Positions 1 to 5,130 of a DNA stretch of 5,130 nucleotides are shown here, in pieces; position 1 is the first letter of the stretch; each line of letters opens with the position of its first letter. Under the pieces are notes generated by a model that saw nothing but the letters and a program-made list of their open reading frames with translations, searched no databases and had not been told where the DNA came from. The translations under genes were made by a program, and so were the position numbers. Origin of the DNA: an uncultured Micrococcales bacterium (GTDB lineage Bacteria; Actinomycetota; Actinomycetes; Actinomycetales; Microbacteriaceae); assembly GCA_913056225.1 (NCBI GenBank), contig CAJXMQ010000076.1, positions 1 through 5,130 on the forward strand, in the 5' to 3' direction.

Positions 1-48
1 GAATTCATGAACAGCCTTGCTGAGAATTTGCAGGCCAAGCTCTCCTAG
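1..48 (+). CDS. C-terminal tail of an upstream gene (5' truncated, unidentified)
   Basis: Frame 1 is open from the window edge to a TAG at 46-48 and would encode the ending EFMNSLAENLQAKLS. The other two forward frames close within the first 21 bases. A strong rho-independent terminator begins 12 nt after this stop, which is where a transcription unit would be expected to end, so this is probably the true 3' end of an upstream plus-strand gene. Fifteen residues are too few to recognise a family. The fragment could also be non-coding. Confidence 0.4.
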   Translation, partial: EFMNSLAENLQAKLS

Positions 49-60
49 GGCTACCTGTGG

Positions 61-98
61 AAAACTCCTGAGCGAAAACGCTCAGGAGTTTTATTTTT
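61..98 (+). terminator. Intrinsic (rho-independent) terminator
   Basis: A perfect 14-bp inverted repeat, AAAACTCCTGAGCG at 61-74 and its complement at 79-92, encloses an AAAA loop (75-78). It runs directly into the T-rich tract TTTTATTTTT (89-98). The stem has a G/C-rich core flanked by A:T pairs, as in a classical intrinsic terminator. It sits 12 nt downstream of the stop at 46-48 and just 6 nt before the ATG at 105. It therefore most likely ends the upstream transcript and shields the surface-protein gene from read-through. Its T tract overlaps the likely -10 element of the next gene. Confidence 0.9.
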
Positions 99-104
99 CT
101 CTCC
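92..104 (+). promoter_or_regulatory. Putative -10 element of a leaderless promoter for the glycine-rich surface protein gene
   Basis: TATTTT at 92-97 fits the actinobacterial -10 pattern TAnnnT. It is followed by exactly 7 nt (TCTCTCC) and then ATG at 105, so transcription would begin at or next to the A of the start codon. No Shine-Dalgarno-like sequence lies between the terminator and the ATG, and there is no room for a leader. No convincing -35 box is visible; that position falls inside the terminator stem. The same geometry occurs upstream of purU and glyA. Taken alone a T-rich hexamer would be weak evidence, because it is also the terminator's T tract. Confidence 0.5.
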
Positions 105-2342
105 ATGAGAAAAATAAATGCAATTATCGCCAGTTTGACCCTGGCTGGATTAGGTCAAGTTGTCTATCAAGAGTCACAGGCGGCAACAATATGTGAAGAC
201 GGAGTGTGTGAGGTTGTTTTTACTCACACTGACTCAGTCCAGACTTTCGAGGTTCCCGACACCGTGACAGAACTCGAGTTTGAAGTCTATGGAGCTCAAG
301 GTGGCTCCAGTGGTGGCCGGGGCGGGTTTGTAAGCGGAGTTATAACCAATCTCCCTGAGACCATCACCGTGATGGTTGGTGGCGAGGGTGTTCGCGGTGC
401 TAACAAAGACGGAGGCTTCAATGGTGGAGGTTTCTCAGGAGGAAGGGATGGTTCTCCCGGTAGTGGTGGCGGTGCCAGCGACCTGAGATTTGGAACAGCT
501 CTTGCAGACCGTGTGGTGGTTGCTGGGGGAGGCGGAGGATTCGGTGGTCCGGTCGGTGGTTCGGGCGGTGCCGGAGGTGGGCTCAGCGCTGACGATGGTT
601 CTGCTGGACAGGGTGGAGCTGGTGCTGGTGGCGATCAACTTAGTGGCGGAGCAGGTGGTCGAAGCAACTCTGGAAACACCAATGGCGCCTCAGGAAGATT
701 AGGAGTTGGTGGCGAGGGTGGTTACACATTCTCGGGTTATGGCGGCGGTGGTGGCGGTGCCGGTTATTTCGGTGGCGGTGGTGGAGGAGCTGACACCGAT
801 ACCTGCTGTCTCGATGCAGGTGGGGGTGGTGGCGGATCATCATTTGCAGACCCCGACCACACCTCTTCGGTGACTTTTCAGCCTGGGACTCGAGCCGGTA
901 ACGGCCTGATTATCTTGCGCTATCAGCAGCTGGCAACTGTAACTGATTTCAGCTACGAGCAAGTAGCCCCCTCTTCAGTTGAAGTGACACTTAGTTTCGA
1001 TTCAGTGGTTGAATCAGTTGATCTGGATGATTTTGTAATAACCGGTTGCGGGTTTTCGGAACTTAGCTCTGCGTCAACGACTCATTTGTTGTCGCTTGAT
1101 GATTGTTTATCAACCCCGAGTGTTGACATCCCACAACAGACAATGGGGGCAAATCTAAATTTGCCGACCACCACCCTTACCCTGCCAATGGCCCTGGATC
1201 AGACTGCACCTGAATTAGTTATTTCCAGCCCGGATGCGATTGCAACCAGGGATTTTGCAATTGCACTTGAAACTGATGAGACCGGTGTTTTTGATTTTGA
1301 AGGCATAGTGGTGACCGATTGTGAATTTGTTTCCTCAACAGAGGGTGTTGTCGCAACACTCAGCTTCACTGAATGCACCGAGGGGGATGTTGGCATAACG
1401 CTTCCAGTGACACTGGTTAGTGATTCAGTAGGTAACCAGTCACTTGCAGAACCCAAGGAATTAGTAATCGGTATAGACCTAACCGTTCCAACTTTGGAAT
1501 TTAAAGAAACCCAGATTGAACAGGTTGAGGAGCCAACTGTTGAAATGAAATCAACCACCGAAGTTGTCTTCAGTGAGGTTTCAGCAAGCTTCGAACAATT
1601 CATCTTTGAAGGTGATGAAAGCTGCGTTGTTTCCACTGAGCAAACAGAAGCTGGCATTTTATTGATCACCAACGGCTGTTCGAGTGGTGAGATTAGTTGG
1701 ACATTGCCTGCGGAATCATTAGAAGACTCAGTCGGAAATTTGGGACCAATTGATTCAATGACTACTCAAATAACTATTCCTGAGGTTGTAATTCAGGTTC
1801 CACAACCATCACCCGCCCCACAACCAGCTCCAGTTGCGCCTCCGGTGCCAGTTATTCAGCCAGCCCCTGCGCCGATAGCAGTCGTGCCCGCTCCATCACC
1901 TGAACCGGAACCAGCGCTAACGCCAGAGCCAGAACTCGCGCCAGAACCAGAGCCAGAACCAGAACCAGTCTCGGTGGACGAGATCCCGCAGGAAGTCGAG
2001 CCCGAGACGGATCAGGAGACAACGCGGGAGCCAGAGGTTGAGTCGGACGTGGCAAACACCTTAGAGATTGAGAACAGGCAGAACACCGAGCAGTTGCAGG
2101 AAAACCCACAGGCACAGGTTGAGAATGACAATGATGAGCAGCCGACGCCAGCGGTAGTTGAACAGCCCAGAGAGCCAGAAACAGTCGCCGTTAGTAATCC
2201 CGAACTAAATCAAGCCTCGGAATCAAGTGAGCAGCAAGCGGTCAACCCTTGGGCCATAGCTATTGCTGCATTTCTAGTGCTGGGCTTGTTGGTTGGTGTG
2301 GTGTTTCTAACTAAAAACAATCGTGCGAGAACCATCGACTAG
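105..2342 (+). CDS. Exported membrane-anchored protein: glycine-rich (ALK/LTK-like) domain, three Ig-like modules, Pro/Glu stalk
   Basis: 745 residues. Residues 1-26 look like a Sec signal peptide (MRK, hydrophobic core, likely cut after SQA). Residues ~28-274 form a glycine-rich domain: a β-like lead-in (QTFEVPDTVTELEFEVYGAQGG), DLRFG, DRVVVAGGGGG, two runs of six Gly around AGYF, GGGGGGSSF and the closing NGLIILRY. This order matches the bacterial relatives of the ALK/LTK glycine-rich domain as I know them. Residues ~275-559 hold three Ig-like modules, each with two Cys 18-19 residues apart (315/334, 406/424, 507/525). The second and third contain DSVGN, common in bacterial Ig-like repeats. 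Residues 560-712 are a low-complexity Pro-, then Glu/Gln/Asn-rich stalk, followed by one membrane helix (~715-735) and a short tail with K737, R740 and R742. There is no LPXTG motif. All ten Cys follow the signal peptide and could pair. The inferred role is a cell-surface stalked adhesion or binding protein; the ligand is unknown. The 3' end overlaps purU by 36 bp, tail to tail. The start is supported by the signal peptide and by the -10 spacing. Confidence 0.9.
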   Translation: MRKINAIIASLTLAGLGQVVYQESQAATICEDGVCEVVFTHTDSVQTFEVPDTVTELEFEVYGAQGGSSGGRGGFVSGVITNLPETITVMVGGEGVRGANKDGGFNGGGFSGGRDGSPGSGGGASDLRFGTALADRVVVAGGGGGFGGPVGGSGGAGGGLSADDGSAGQGGAGAGGDQLSGGAGGRSNSGNTNGASGRLGVGGEGGYTFSGYGGGGGGAGYFGGGGGGADTDTCCLDAGGGGGGSSFADPDHTSSVTFQPGTRAGNGLIILRYQQLATVTDFSYEQVAPSSVEVTLSFDSVVESVDLDDFVITGCGFSELSSASTTHLLSLDDCLSTPSVDIPQQTMGANLNLPTTTLTLPMALDQTAPELVISSPDAIATRDFAIALETDETGVFDFEGIVVTDCEFVSSTEGVVATLSFTECTEGDVGITLPVTLVSDSVGNQSLAEPKELVIGIDLTVPTLEFKETQIEQVEEPTVEMKSTTEVVFSEVSASFEQFIFEGDESCVVSTEQTEAGILLITNGCSSGEISWTLPAESLEDSVGNLGPIDSMTTQITIPEVVIQVPQPSPAPQPAPVAPPVPVIQPAPAPIAVVPAPSPEPEPALTPEPELAPEPEPEPEPVSVDEIPQEVEPETDQETTREPEVESDVANTLEIENRQNTEQLQENPQAQVENDNDEQPTPAVVEQPREPETVAVSNPELNQASESSEQQAVNPWAIAIAAFLVLGLLVGVVFLTKNNRARTID
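927..1781 (+). repeat. Three tandem Ig-like modules within the surface protein
   Basis: These are protein-level repeats, too diverged to show as DNA repeats. The modules span about residues 275-366, 367-461 and 462-559. Each carries a strand ending before a Cys (FVITGC, IVVTDC, DESC), a second Cys 18-19 residues later, and then a V-D-I-P, I-T-L-P or W-T-L-P strand. Modules 1 and 2 end in the linkers QTAP and LTVP; module 3 ends in ITIP. The conserved Cys pair suggests one disulfide per module, consistent with folding outside the membrane. The exact Pfam family of the Ig-like fold cannot be settled by eye. Confidence 0.7.
1941..1968 (+). repeat. Hexanucleotide CCAGAR tandem repeat encoding Pro-Glu dipeptides
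   Basis: Four consecutive hexamers (CCAGAA, CCAGAG, CCAGAA, CCAGAA) plus a partial fifth, in frame with the surface protein and encoding the PEPEPEPEP run around residues 613-621. Imperfect copies lie just upstream (residues 599-614). The 6-bp period keeps the reading frame, so slippage would lengthen or shorten the stalk by Pro-Glu units without breaking the gene. Confidence 0.75.
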
Positions 2343-3158
2343 CACGCGGTGCTCCGCAAACCAGCTCACGGCTTGGGCGAGGGTTCTAGATTCAATGTCT
2401 TGACCGATGCGAACTAGTTTCTGTTTTGATTCTTCATGAGTCACTCGGTCAACATTTTGTTCGATGATCGGACCCTCGTCTAAGTCCTGTGTTACGAAGT
2501 GAGCTGTCGCACCAATTAGCTTGACCCCGCGCGCGTGAGCCTGCGCATAAGGGTTTGCTCCCTTGAAGCCTGGAAGGAATGAGTGGTGAATGTTTATTAT
2601 CTTGCCAGCATGACGGGCACAGAATTCCGGGCTCAGGATCTGCATGTATCGAGCTAAGACAATCAACTCGATCTGCTTTTTTTCAATTAGCTGTTCAATT
2701 CGGTCTTCAAATTTTTGCTTGTCATCGTTTGATTCAATCTTGTGATGCTCGAATGGGGTTTTATAAAACTCAGCCAAAGATTCTAGGTCGGCATGGTTAG
2801 CCAAAACAGCCTCAACCTCGATTGGGAGCTGTCCTGACAGTTGTCGAAACAACATGTCGTTCAGACAGTGTGCTGCTTTAGATGCGAGAACTAATGTCTT
2901 CATTGGTCTGCCTACAACATCTAACTGCCATTGCATTTGGTAGTCATCTGCAATCTTTTCAATGATTGCTTCAAATTCAGACTTGGAAATTGAAGATTCG
3001 ATTTGCAGTCTCATGAAAAAGTTATTGCTTTCACTGGTGAACTGCTTAGATTCGGTGATGTTTCCCTGAGCTTGCACGACCGCGCCAGAAATCGCATGTA
3101 CGATACCTGGTTTGTCGGGGCAAACGAAAGTTAGCACCCAGTGTTCTTTATTCGGCAT
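2307..3158 (-). CDS. purU: Formyltetrahydrofolate deformylase
   Basis: Hydrolyses 10-formyl-THF to THF and formate in the cytoplasm, rebalancing the one-carbon folate pool. The 283 residues are close to the roughly 280-residue family length. An N-terminal ACT domain (about residues 5-85, WVLTFVCPDKPGIVHAISG) precedes a formyltransferase-type hydrolase domain (about 86-283). Family signatures visible are LASKAAHCLNDML, ARYMQILSPEFC, NIHHSFLPGFKGA and GATAHFVTQDLDEGPII. The catalytic triad equivalent to Asn-His-Asp of PurN is N189, H191 and D227. The C-terminal DGSRTIVFS matches the family's usual ending, so the 36-bp overlap with the convergent surface-protein gene is probably real. I chose ATG at 3158 rather than the in-frame GTG at 3164: a TAGAAT -10 ends 8 nt upstream of this ATG, and the GTG would lie between the -10 and the predicted transcription start. 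It is divergent from glyA, with 63 bp between them. Confidence 0.96.
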   Translation of the reverse strand: MPNKEHWVLTFVCPDKPGIVHAISGAVVQAQGNITESKQFTSESNNFFMRLQIESSISKSEFEAIIEKIADDYQMQWQLDVVGRPMKTLVLASKAAHCLNDMLFRQLSGQLPIEVEAVLANHADLESLAEFYKTPFEHHKIESNDDKQKFEDRIEQLIEKKQIELIVLARYMQILSPEFCARHAGKIINIHHSFLPGFKGANPYAQAHARGVKLIGATAHFVTQDLDEGPIIEQNVDRVTHEESKQKLVRIGQDIESRTLAQAVSWFAEHRVLVDGSRTIVFS

Positions 3159-3171
3159 GGGCACAATTCTA
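3159..3171 (-). promoter_or_regulatory. Putative leaderless promoter (-10) of purU
   Basis: On the minus strand TAGAAT occupies 3171-3166, followed by the 7-nt spacer TGTGCCC and the ATG at 3158. This predicts transcription starting at the A of the ATG. There is no Shine-Dalgarno-like sequence before the start. The -35 position would fall near 3189-3194, where no good TTGACA match is seen and where the opposing glyA promoter would also need contacts. Confidence 0.65.
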
Positions 3172-3208
3172 GGGGCTGGTTGAACTAAGTTTTGGGACAG
3201 ACGGATGT

Positions 3209-3221
3209 TAGAATCTCGACC
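3209..3221 (+). promoter_or_regulatory. Putative leaderless promoter (-10) of glyA-folD
   Basis: TAGAAT at 3209-3214 is followed by the 7-nt spacer CTCGACC and ATG at 3222, the same hexamer and spacing as the purU promoter. No ribosome-binding sequence precedes the ATG. A TTGAAC at 3180-3185 resembles a -35 box, but it is 23 bp from the -10, too far for normal spacing. The -35 contact at standard spacing (about 3186-3191) is poorly conserved. Confidence 0.65.
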
Positions 3222-4511
3222 ATGACTAGAACCCTAACCAAAACCCCGAATGGTTTCGGAGCGTCGCTGAGTGAGGTAGACCCCGAAATTGCAGCAGTTT
3301 TGAACCAAGAGCTGGAAAGACAGCGCGGAACACTGGAGATGATTGCAAGTGAAAACTTCGTCTCCAGGGCAATTCTAGAAACTCAGGGTTCAGTCCTTAC
3401 CAATAAATATGCGGAGGGCTACCCGGGCAGGCGCTACTACGGCGGTTGTGAAGTGGTGGATGTCGCTGAGAATCTGGCGATAGACCGGGCAAAGGAACTT
3501 TTTGGAGCGGAACACGCAAATGTTCAGCCACACTCAGGCGCTTCTGCCTCAGCAGCTGTTTTGATGGCACTGGCTAAACCAGGAGAGAAAATTCTTGGTC
3601 TGGATTTGGCCCACGGTGGTCACCTAACCCATGGAATGCACCTGAACTTCAGCGGGAAGATGTATGAAGCTCATTCCTATCAGGTTAACGATGAGGGCCT
3701 GATTGACATGGATCACGTACGTGAGCGAGCAATGGAAGTTAAGCCCGCGGTGATTATCGCTGGCTGGAGCGCGTACCCAAGACATTTAGATTTTGCCAAA
3801 TTTAGAGAAATTGCCGATGAGGTAGGTGCCAAGTTCTGGGTTGACATGGCTCACTTCGCTGGATTGGTGGCAGCCGGTGTTCACCCATCCCCGGTTCCTT
3901 ATGCAGATGTAGTTTCCACCACCGTTCACAAAACTTTGGCTGGTCCTCGTTCCGGTTTGATTCTCTGCAAGCAAGAGTTTGCTAAAAAAATCGATAGCGC
4001 TGTGTTCCCGGGTCAGCAGGGCGGACCTTTGATGCACGTGATTGCAGCCAAGGCAGTAGCTTTCAAAGCCGCCATGGCAGATGATTTCAAAGACCGTCAG
4101 TCCAGAACCATTCAAGGCGCAGACATCATTGCCAAGCGCTTGGTTGAATCCGACGTTAGAGAGGCTGGAATAGGAGTCCTAACCGGCGGTAGTGATGTTC
4201 ACCTGGTTCTGGTTGATCTGAGGAATGCAGAGATAGACGGCAAAGGTGCAGAGGATTTATTGCATGAGGTCGGGATTACTATCAACCGAAACAGTGTCCC
4301 CAACGACCCAAGGCCACCAATGGTGACAAGCGGAATCAGAATCGGAACCCCCGCATTAGCGACTAGAGGATTTGCAGAAACTGAGTTTGCAGAAGTTGCA
4401 GACATCATTGCTAACAGCATTAAGCCAAACCCAGACATTCCTGCTCTTCAGGCAAGGGTGAAAGCACTCACCGATGCTTTTCCTCTTTATGAGGGTCACG
4501 AGAGCTGGTAG
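3222..4511 (+). CDS. glyA: Serine hydroxymethyltransferase
   Basis: PLP enzyme converting serine and THF to glycine and 5,10-methylene-THF, the main entry of one-carbon units into folate metabolism; cytoplasmic. The 429 residues compare with about 417 in E. coli. Visible signatures are MIASENFVS, NKYAEGYPGRRYYGG, QPHSGASAS, WVDMAHFAGLVAAG, the PLP-binding segment STTVHKTLAGPRSG with Schiff-base Lys237, VFPGQQGGPLMH, and SGIRIGTPA with the carboxylate-binding Arg373. Other active-site positions known from the E. coli enzyme are present at a constant offset of eight (S43, Y63, E65, Y73, H134, D208, H211). I chose ATG at 3222; an in-frame TTG at 3192 would add ten non-conserved residues and start upstream of the -10 element. 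It forms an operon with folD, which starts 3 bp after its stop in the same frame, and is divergent from purU. Confidence 0.98.
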   Translation: MTRTLTKTPNGFGASLSEVDPEIAAVLNQELERQRGTLEMIASENFVSRAILETQGSVLTNKYAEGYPGRRYYGGCEVVDVAENLAIDRAKELFGAEHANVQPHSGASASAAVLMALAKPGEKILGLDLAHGGHLTHGMHLNFSGKMYEAHSYQVNDEGLIDMDHVRERAMEVKPAVIIAGWSAYPRHLDFAKFREIADEVGAKFWVDMAHFAGLVAAGVHPSPVPYADVVSTTVHKTLAGPRSGLILCKQEFAKKIDSAVFPGQQGGPLMHVIAAKAVAFKAAMADDFKDRQSRTIQGADIIAKRLVESDVREAGIGVLTGGSDVHLVLVDLRNAEIDGKGAEDLLHEVGITINRNSVPNDPRPPMVTSGIRIGTPALATRGFAETEFAEVADIIANSIKPNPDIPALQARVKALTDAFPLYEGHESW

Positions 4512-4514
4512 TCA

Positions 4515-5130
4515 TTGGCAGCCGAAGTAATCGATGGTTTAAAAACAGCTGCCGAGATTAAGAAAGAAATCAGTGTCGAAGTCACTGAGCTGAAAACCAA
4601 AGGCCTCACCCCTGGACTCGGGACTCTGCTTGTTGGCGATGACCCGGGGAGTAAAAGCTATGTTGGCGGAAAACATAGGGATTGCAAGCAGGTTGGAATC
4701 GAATCCGTGCGAGTCGAATTGTCAGCATCTGCTAGCGAACAAGACATAGAGGCTGCAATAAAAGACCTGAACAACGCCTCCGAGGTCTCGGGTTTTATTG
4801 TTCAATTGCCGCTCCCCGCTGGAGTCGACACCAATAGATTATTGGAAGCTATTGACCCCAAGAAGGATGCGGACGGATTGCACCCAGTGAATCTAGGCAG
4901 ATTGGTTTTGAATGCATCTGGCGAGATAACCAGCCCCCTTCCCTGCACCCCATCAGGAATATTGGAGCTGTGTGCTCGCTATGGAATTGAAACCAAAGGC
5001 AAAAAGGCATTAATTATTGGCAGGGGAGTAACTGTTGGCAGGCCATTGAGCTTGATGCTGACACGGAAAGGCATTGACGCCACAGTACAAATTGCTCACT
5101 CCAGTAGTCAGAATCTTCCGGATCTAATTT
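4515..5130 (+). CDS. folD: Bifunctional methylenetetrahydrofolate dehydrogenase / methenyltetrahydrofolate cyclohydrolase (3' truncated by window)
   Basis: Oxidises 5,10-methylene-THF to 5,10-methenyl-THF with NADP and hydrolyses that to 10-formyl-THF, using the product of GlyA. 205 codons are present; the family is about 280-300 residues, so roughly the last 80 lie beyond the window. Motifs seen: TPGLGTLLVGDDPGS, SYVGGKHRDC with catalytic Tyr49 and Lys53, IVQLPLP (Gln97), DPKKDADGLHPVNLG (Asp120), PCTPSGI, and the nucleotide-binding IIGRGVTVGRP (about 167-177). The start is inferred as TTG at 4515, because no in-frame ATG or GTG fits and AAEVIDGLKTAAEIKKEI matches the usual FolD beginning. 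It lies 3 bp after the glyA stop, in the same frame. Only a weak GAGAG (4500-4504) precedes it, so translational coupling to glyA is likely. Confidence 0.95.
   Translation, partial: MAAEVIDGLKTAAEIKKEISVEVTELKTKGLTPGLGTLLVGDDPGSKSYVGGKHRDCKQVGIESVRVELSASASEQDIEAAIKDLNNASEVSGFIVQLPLPAGVDTNRLLEAIDPKKDADGLHPVNLGRLVLNASGEITSPLPCTPSGILELCARYGIETKGKKALIIGRGVTVGRPLSLMLTRKGIDATVQIAHSSSQNLPDLI

Noticed and set aside
1..6. Window starts exactly with an EcoRI site (GAATTC), suggesting a clone junction
   Set aside because: A second GAATTC lies at 2622-2627, and a single site at an edge can be chance; nothing else indicates vector sequence.
1199..1672. 157-codon minus-strand open frame inside the surface-protein gene
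   Set aside because: It is Ser/Thr-rich with no recognisable domain, and is antisense to a clearly coding region; it is a shadow of the sense codon usage.
1852..2115. Minus-strand open frame opposite the Pro/Glu stalk
   Set aside because: Its repetitive ALVLAL-type product is the reverse reading of the PE repeat and has no independent support.
2342..2352. GCAC-GCG-GTGC hairpin just after the surface gene stop as a terminator
   Set aside because: The stem is only 4 bp, no T tract follows, and it lies within the purU coding sequence.
3159..3164. GTG at 3164 as the purU start
   Set aside because: It lies between the -10 hexamer and the predicted transcription start at 3158, and the two extra residues (ahead of MPNKEHW) add nothing conserved.
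3186..3200. Possible riboswitch or operator between purU and glyA
   Set aside because: The gap is only 63 bp and is filled by two promoters; no folded leader is possible if the mRNAs are leaderless. Apart from the two -10 hexamers I saw no clear inverted repeat.
3192..3221. Extended glyA start at TTG 3192, adding MGQTDVRIST
   Set aside because: The extension is not GlyA-like, lacks a ribosome-binding site, and starts upstream of the TAGAAT -10 that fits ATG 3222.

Overview
The window looks like chromosomal DNA from a low- to mid-GC actinobacterium. Three things point there: the actinobacterial flavour of GlyA and FolD (for example STTVHKTLAGPRSG in GlyA, and PGLGTLLVGDDPGS and GRGVTVGRP in FolD), the purU / glyA-folD neighbourhood, and leaderless-type starts. 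By eye the base composition is near 50% GC, low for the phylum. A planktonic Microbacteriaceae lineage such as Rhodoluna/Aquiluna would fit, but that assignment is inference and was not tested.

Layout. Positions 1-48 can be read as the last codons of an upstream gene, followed by a strong intrinsic terminator (61-98). Immediately after it, with almost no spacer, a large plus-strand gene (105-2342) encodes a 745-residue exported protein. It has a signal peptide, a glycine-rich domain resembling the ALK/LTK-type glycine-rich fold, three cysteine-paired Ig-like modules, a long Pro/Glu stalk and a C-terminal membrane anchor. On the minus strand, and overlapping its 3' end by 36 bp, lies purU (2307-3158). 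A 63-bp gap with two back-to-back promoters separates purU from glyA (3222-4511), which is followed 3 bp later by folD (4515 to the window edge, 3' truncated).

Function. purU, glyA and folD form a one-carbon/tetrahydrofolate module. GlyA loads one-carbon units from serine onto THF, FolD interconverts 5,10-methylene-THF and 10-formyl-THF, and PurU hydrolyses 10-formyl-THF back to THF and formate. The glycine-rich surface protein has no evident link to this pathway.

The most notable observations are two. First, all three genes with their own promoter show the same architecture: a TAnnnT -10 hexamer, exactly 7 nt, then ATG, with CC directly before the ATG. This predicts leaderless mRNAs starting at the A of the ATG. 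Second, the surface protein has an unusual domain architecture and cannot be assigned a specific role from sequence alone. I saw no CRISPR array, tRNA, rRNA, insertion sequence or defence system.
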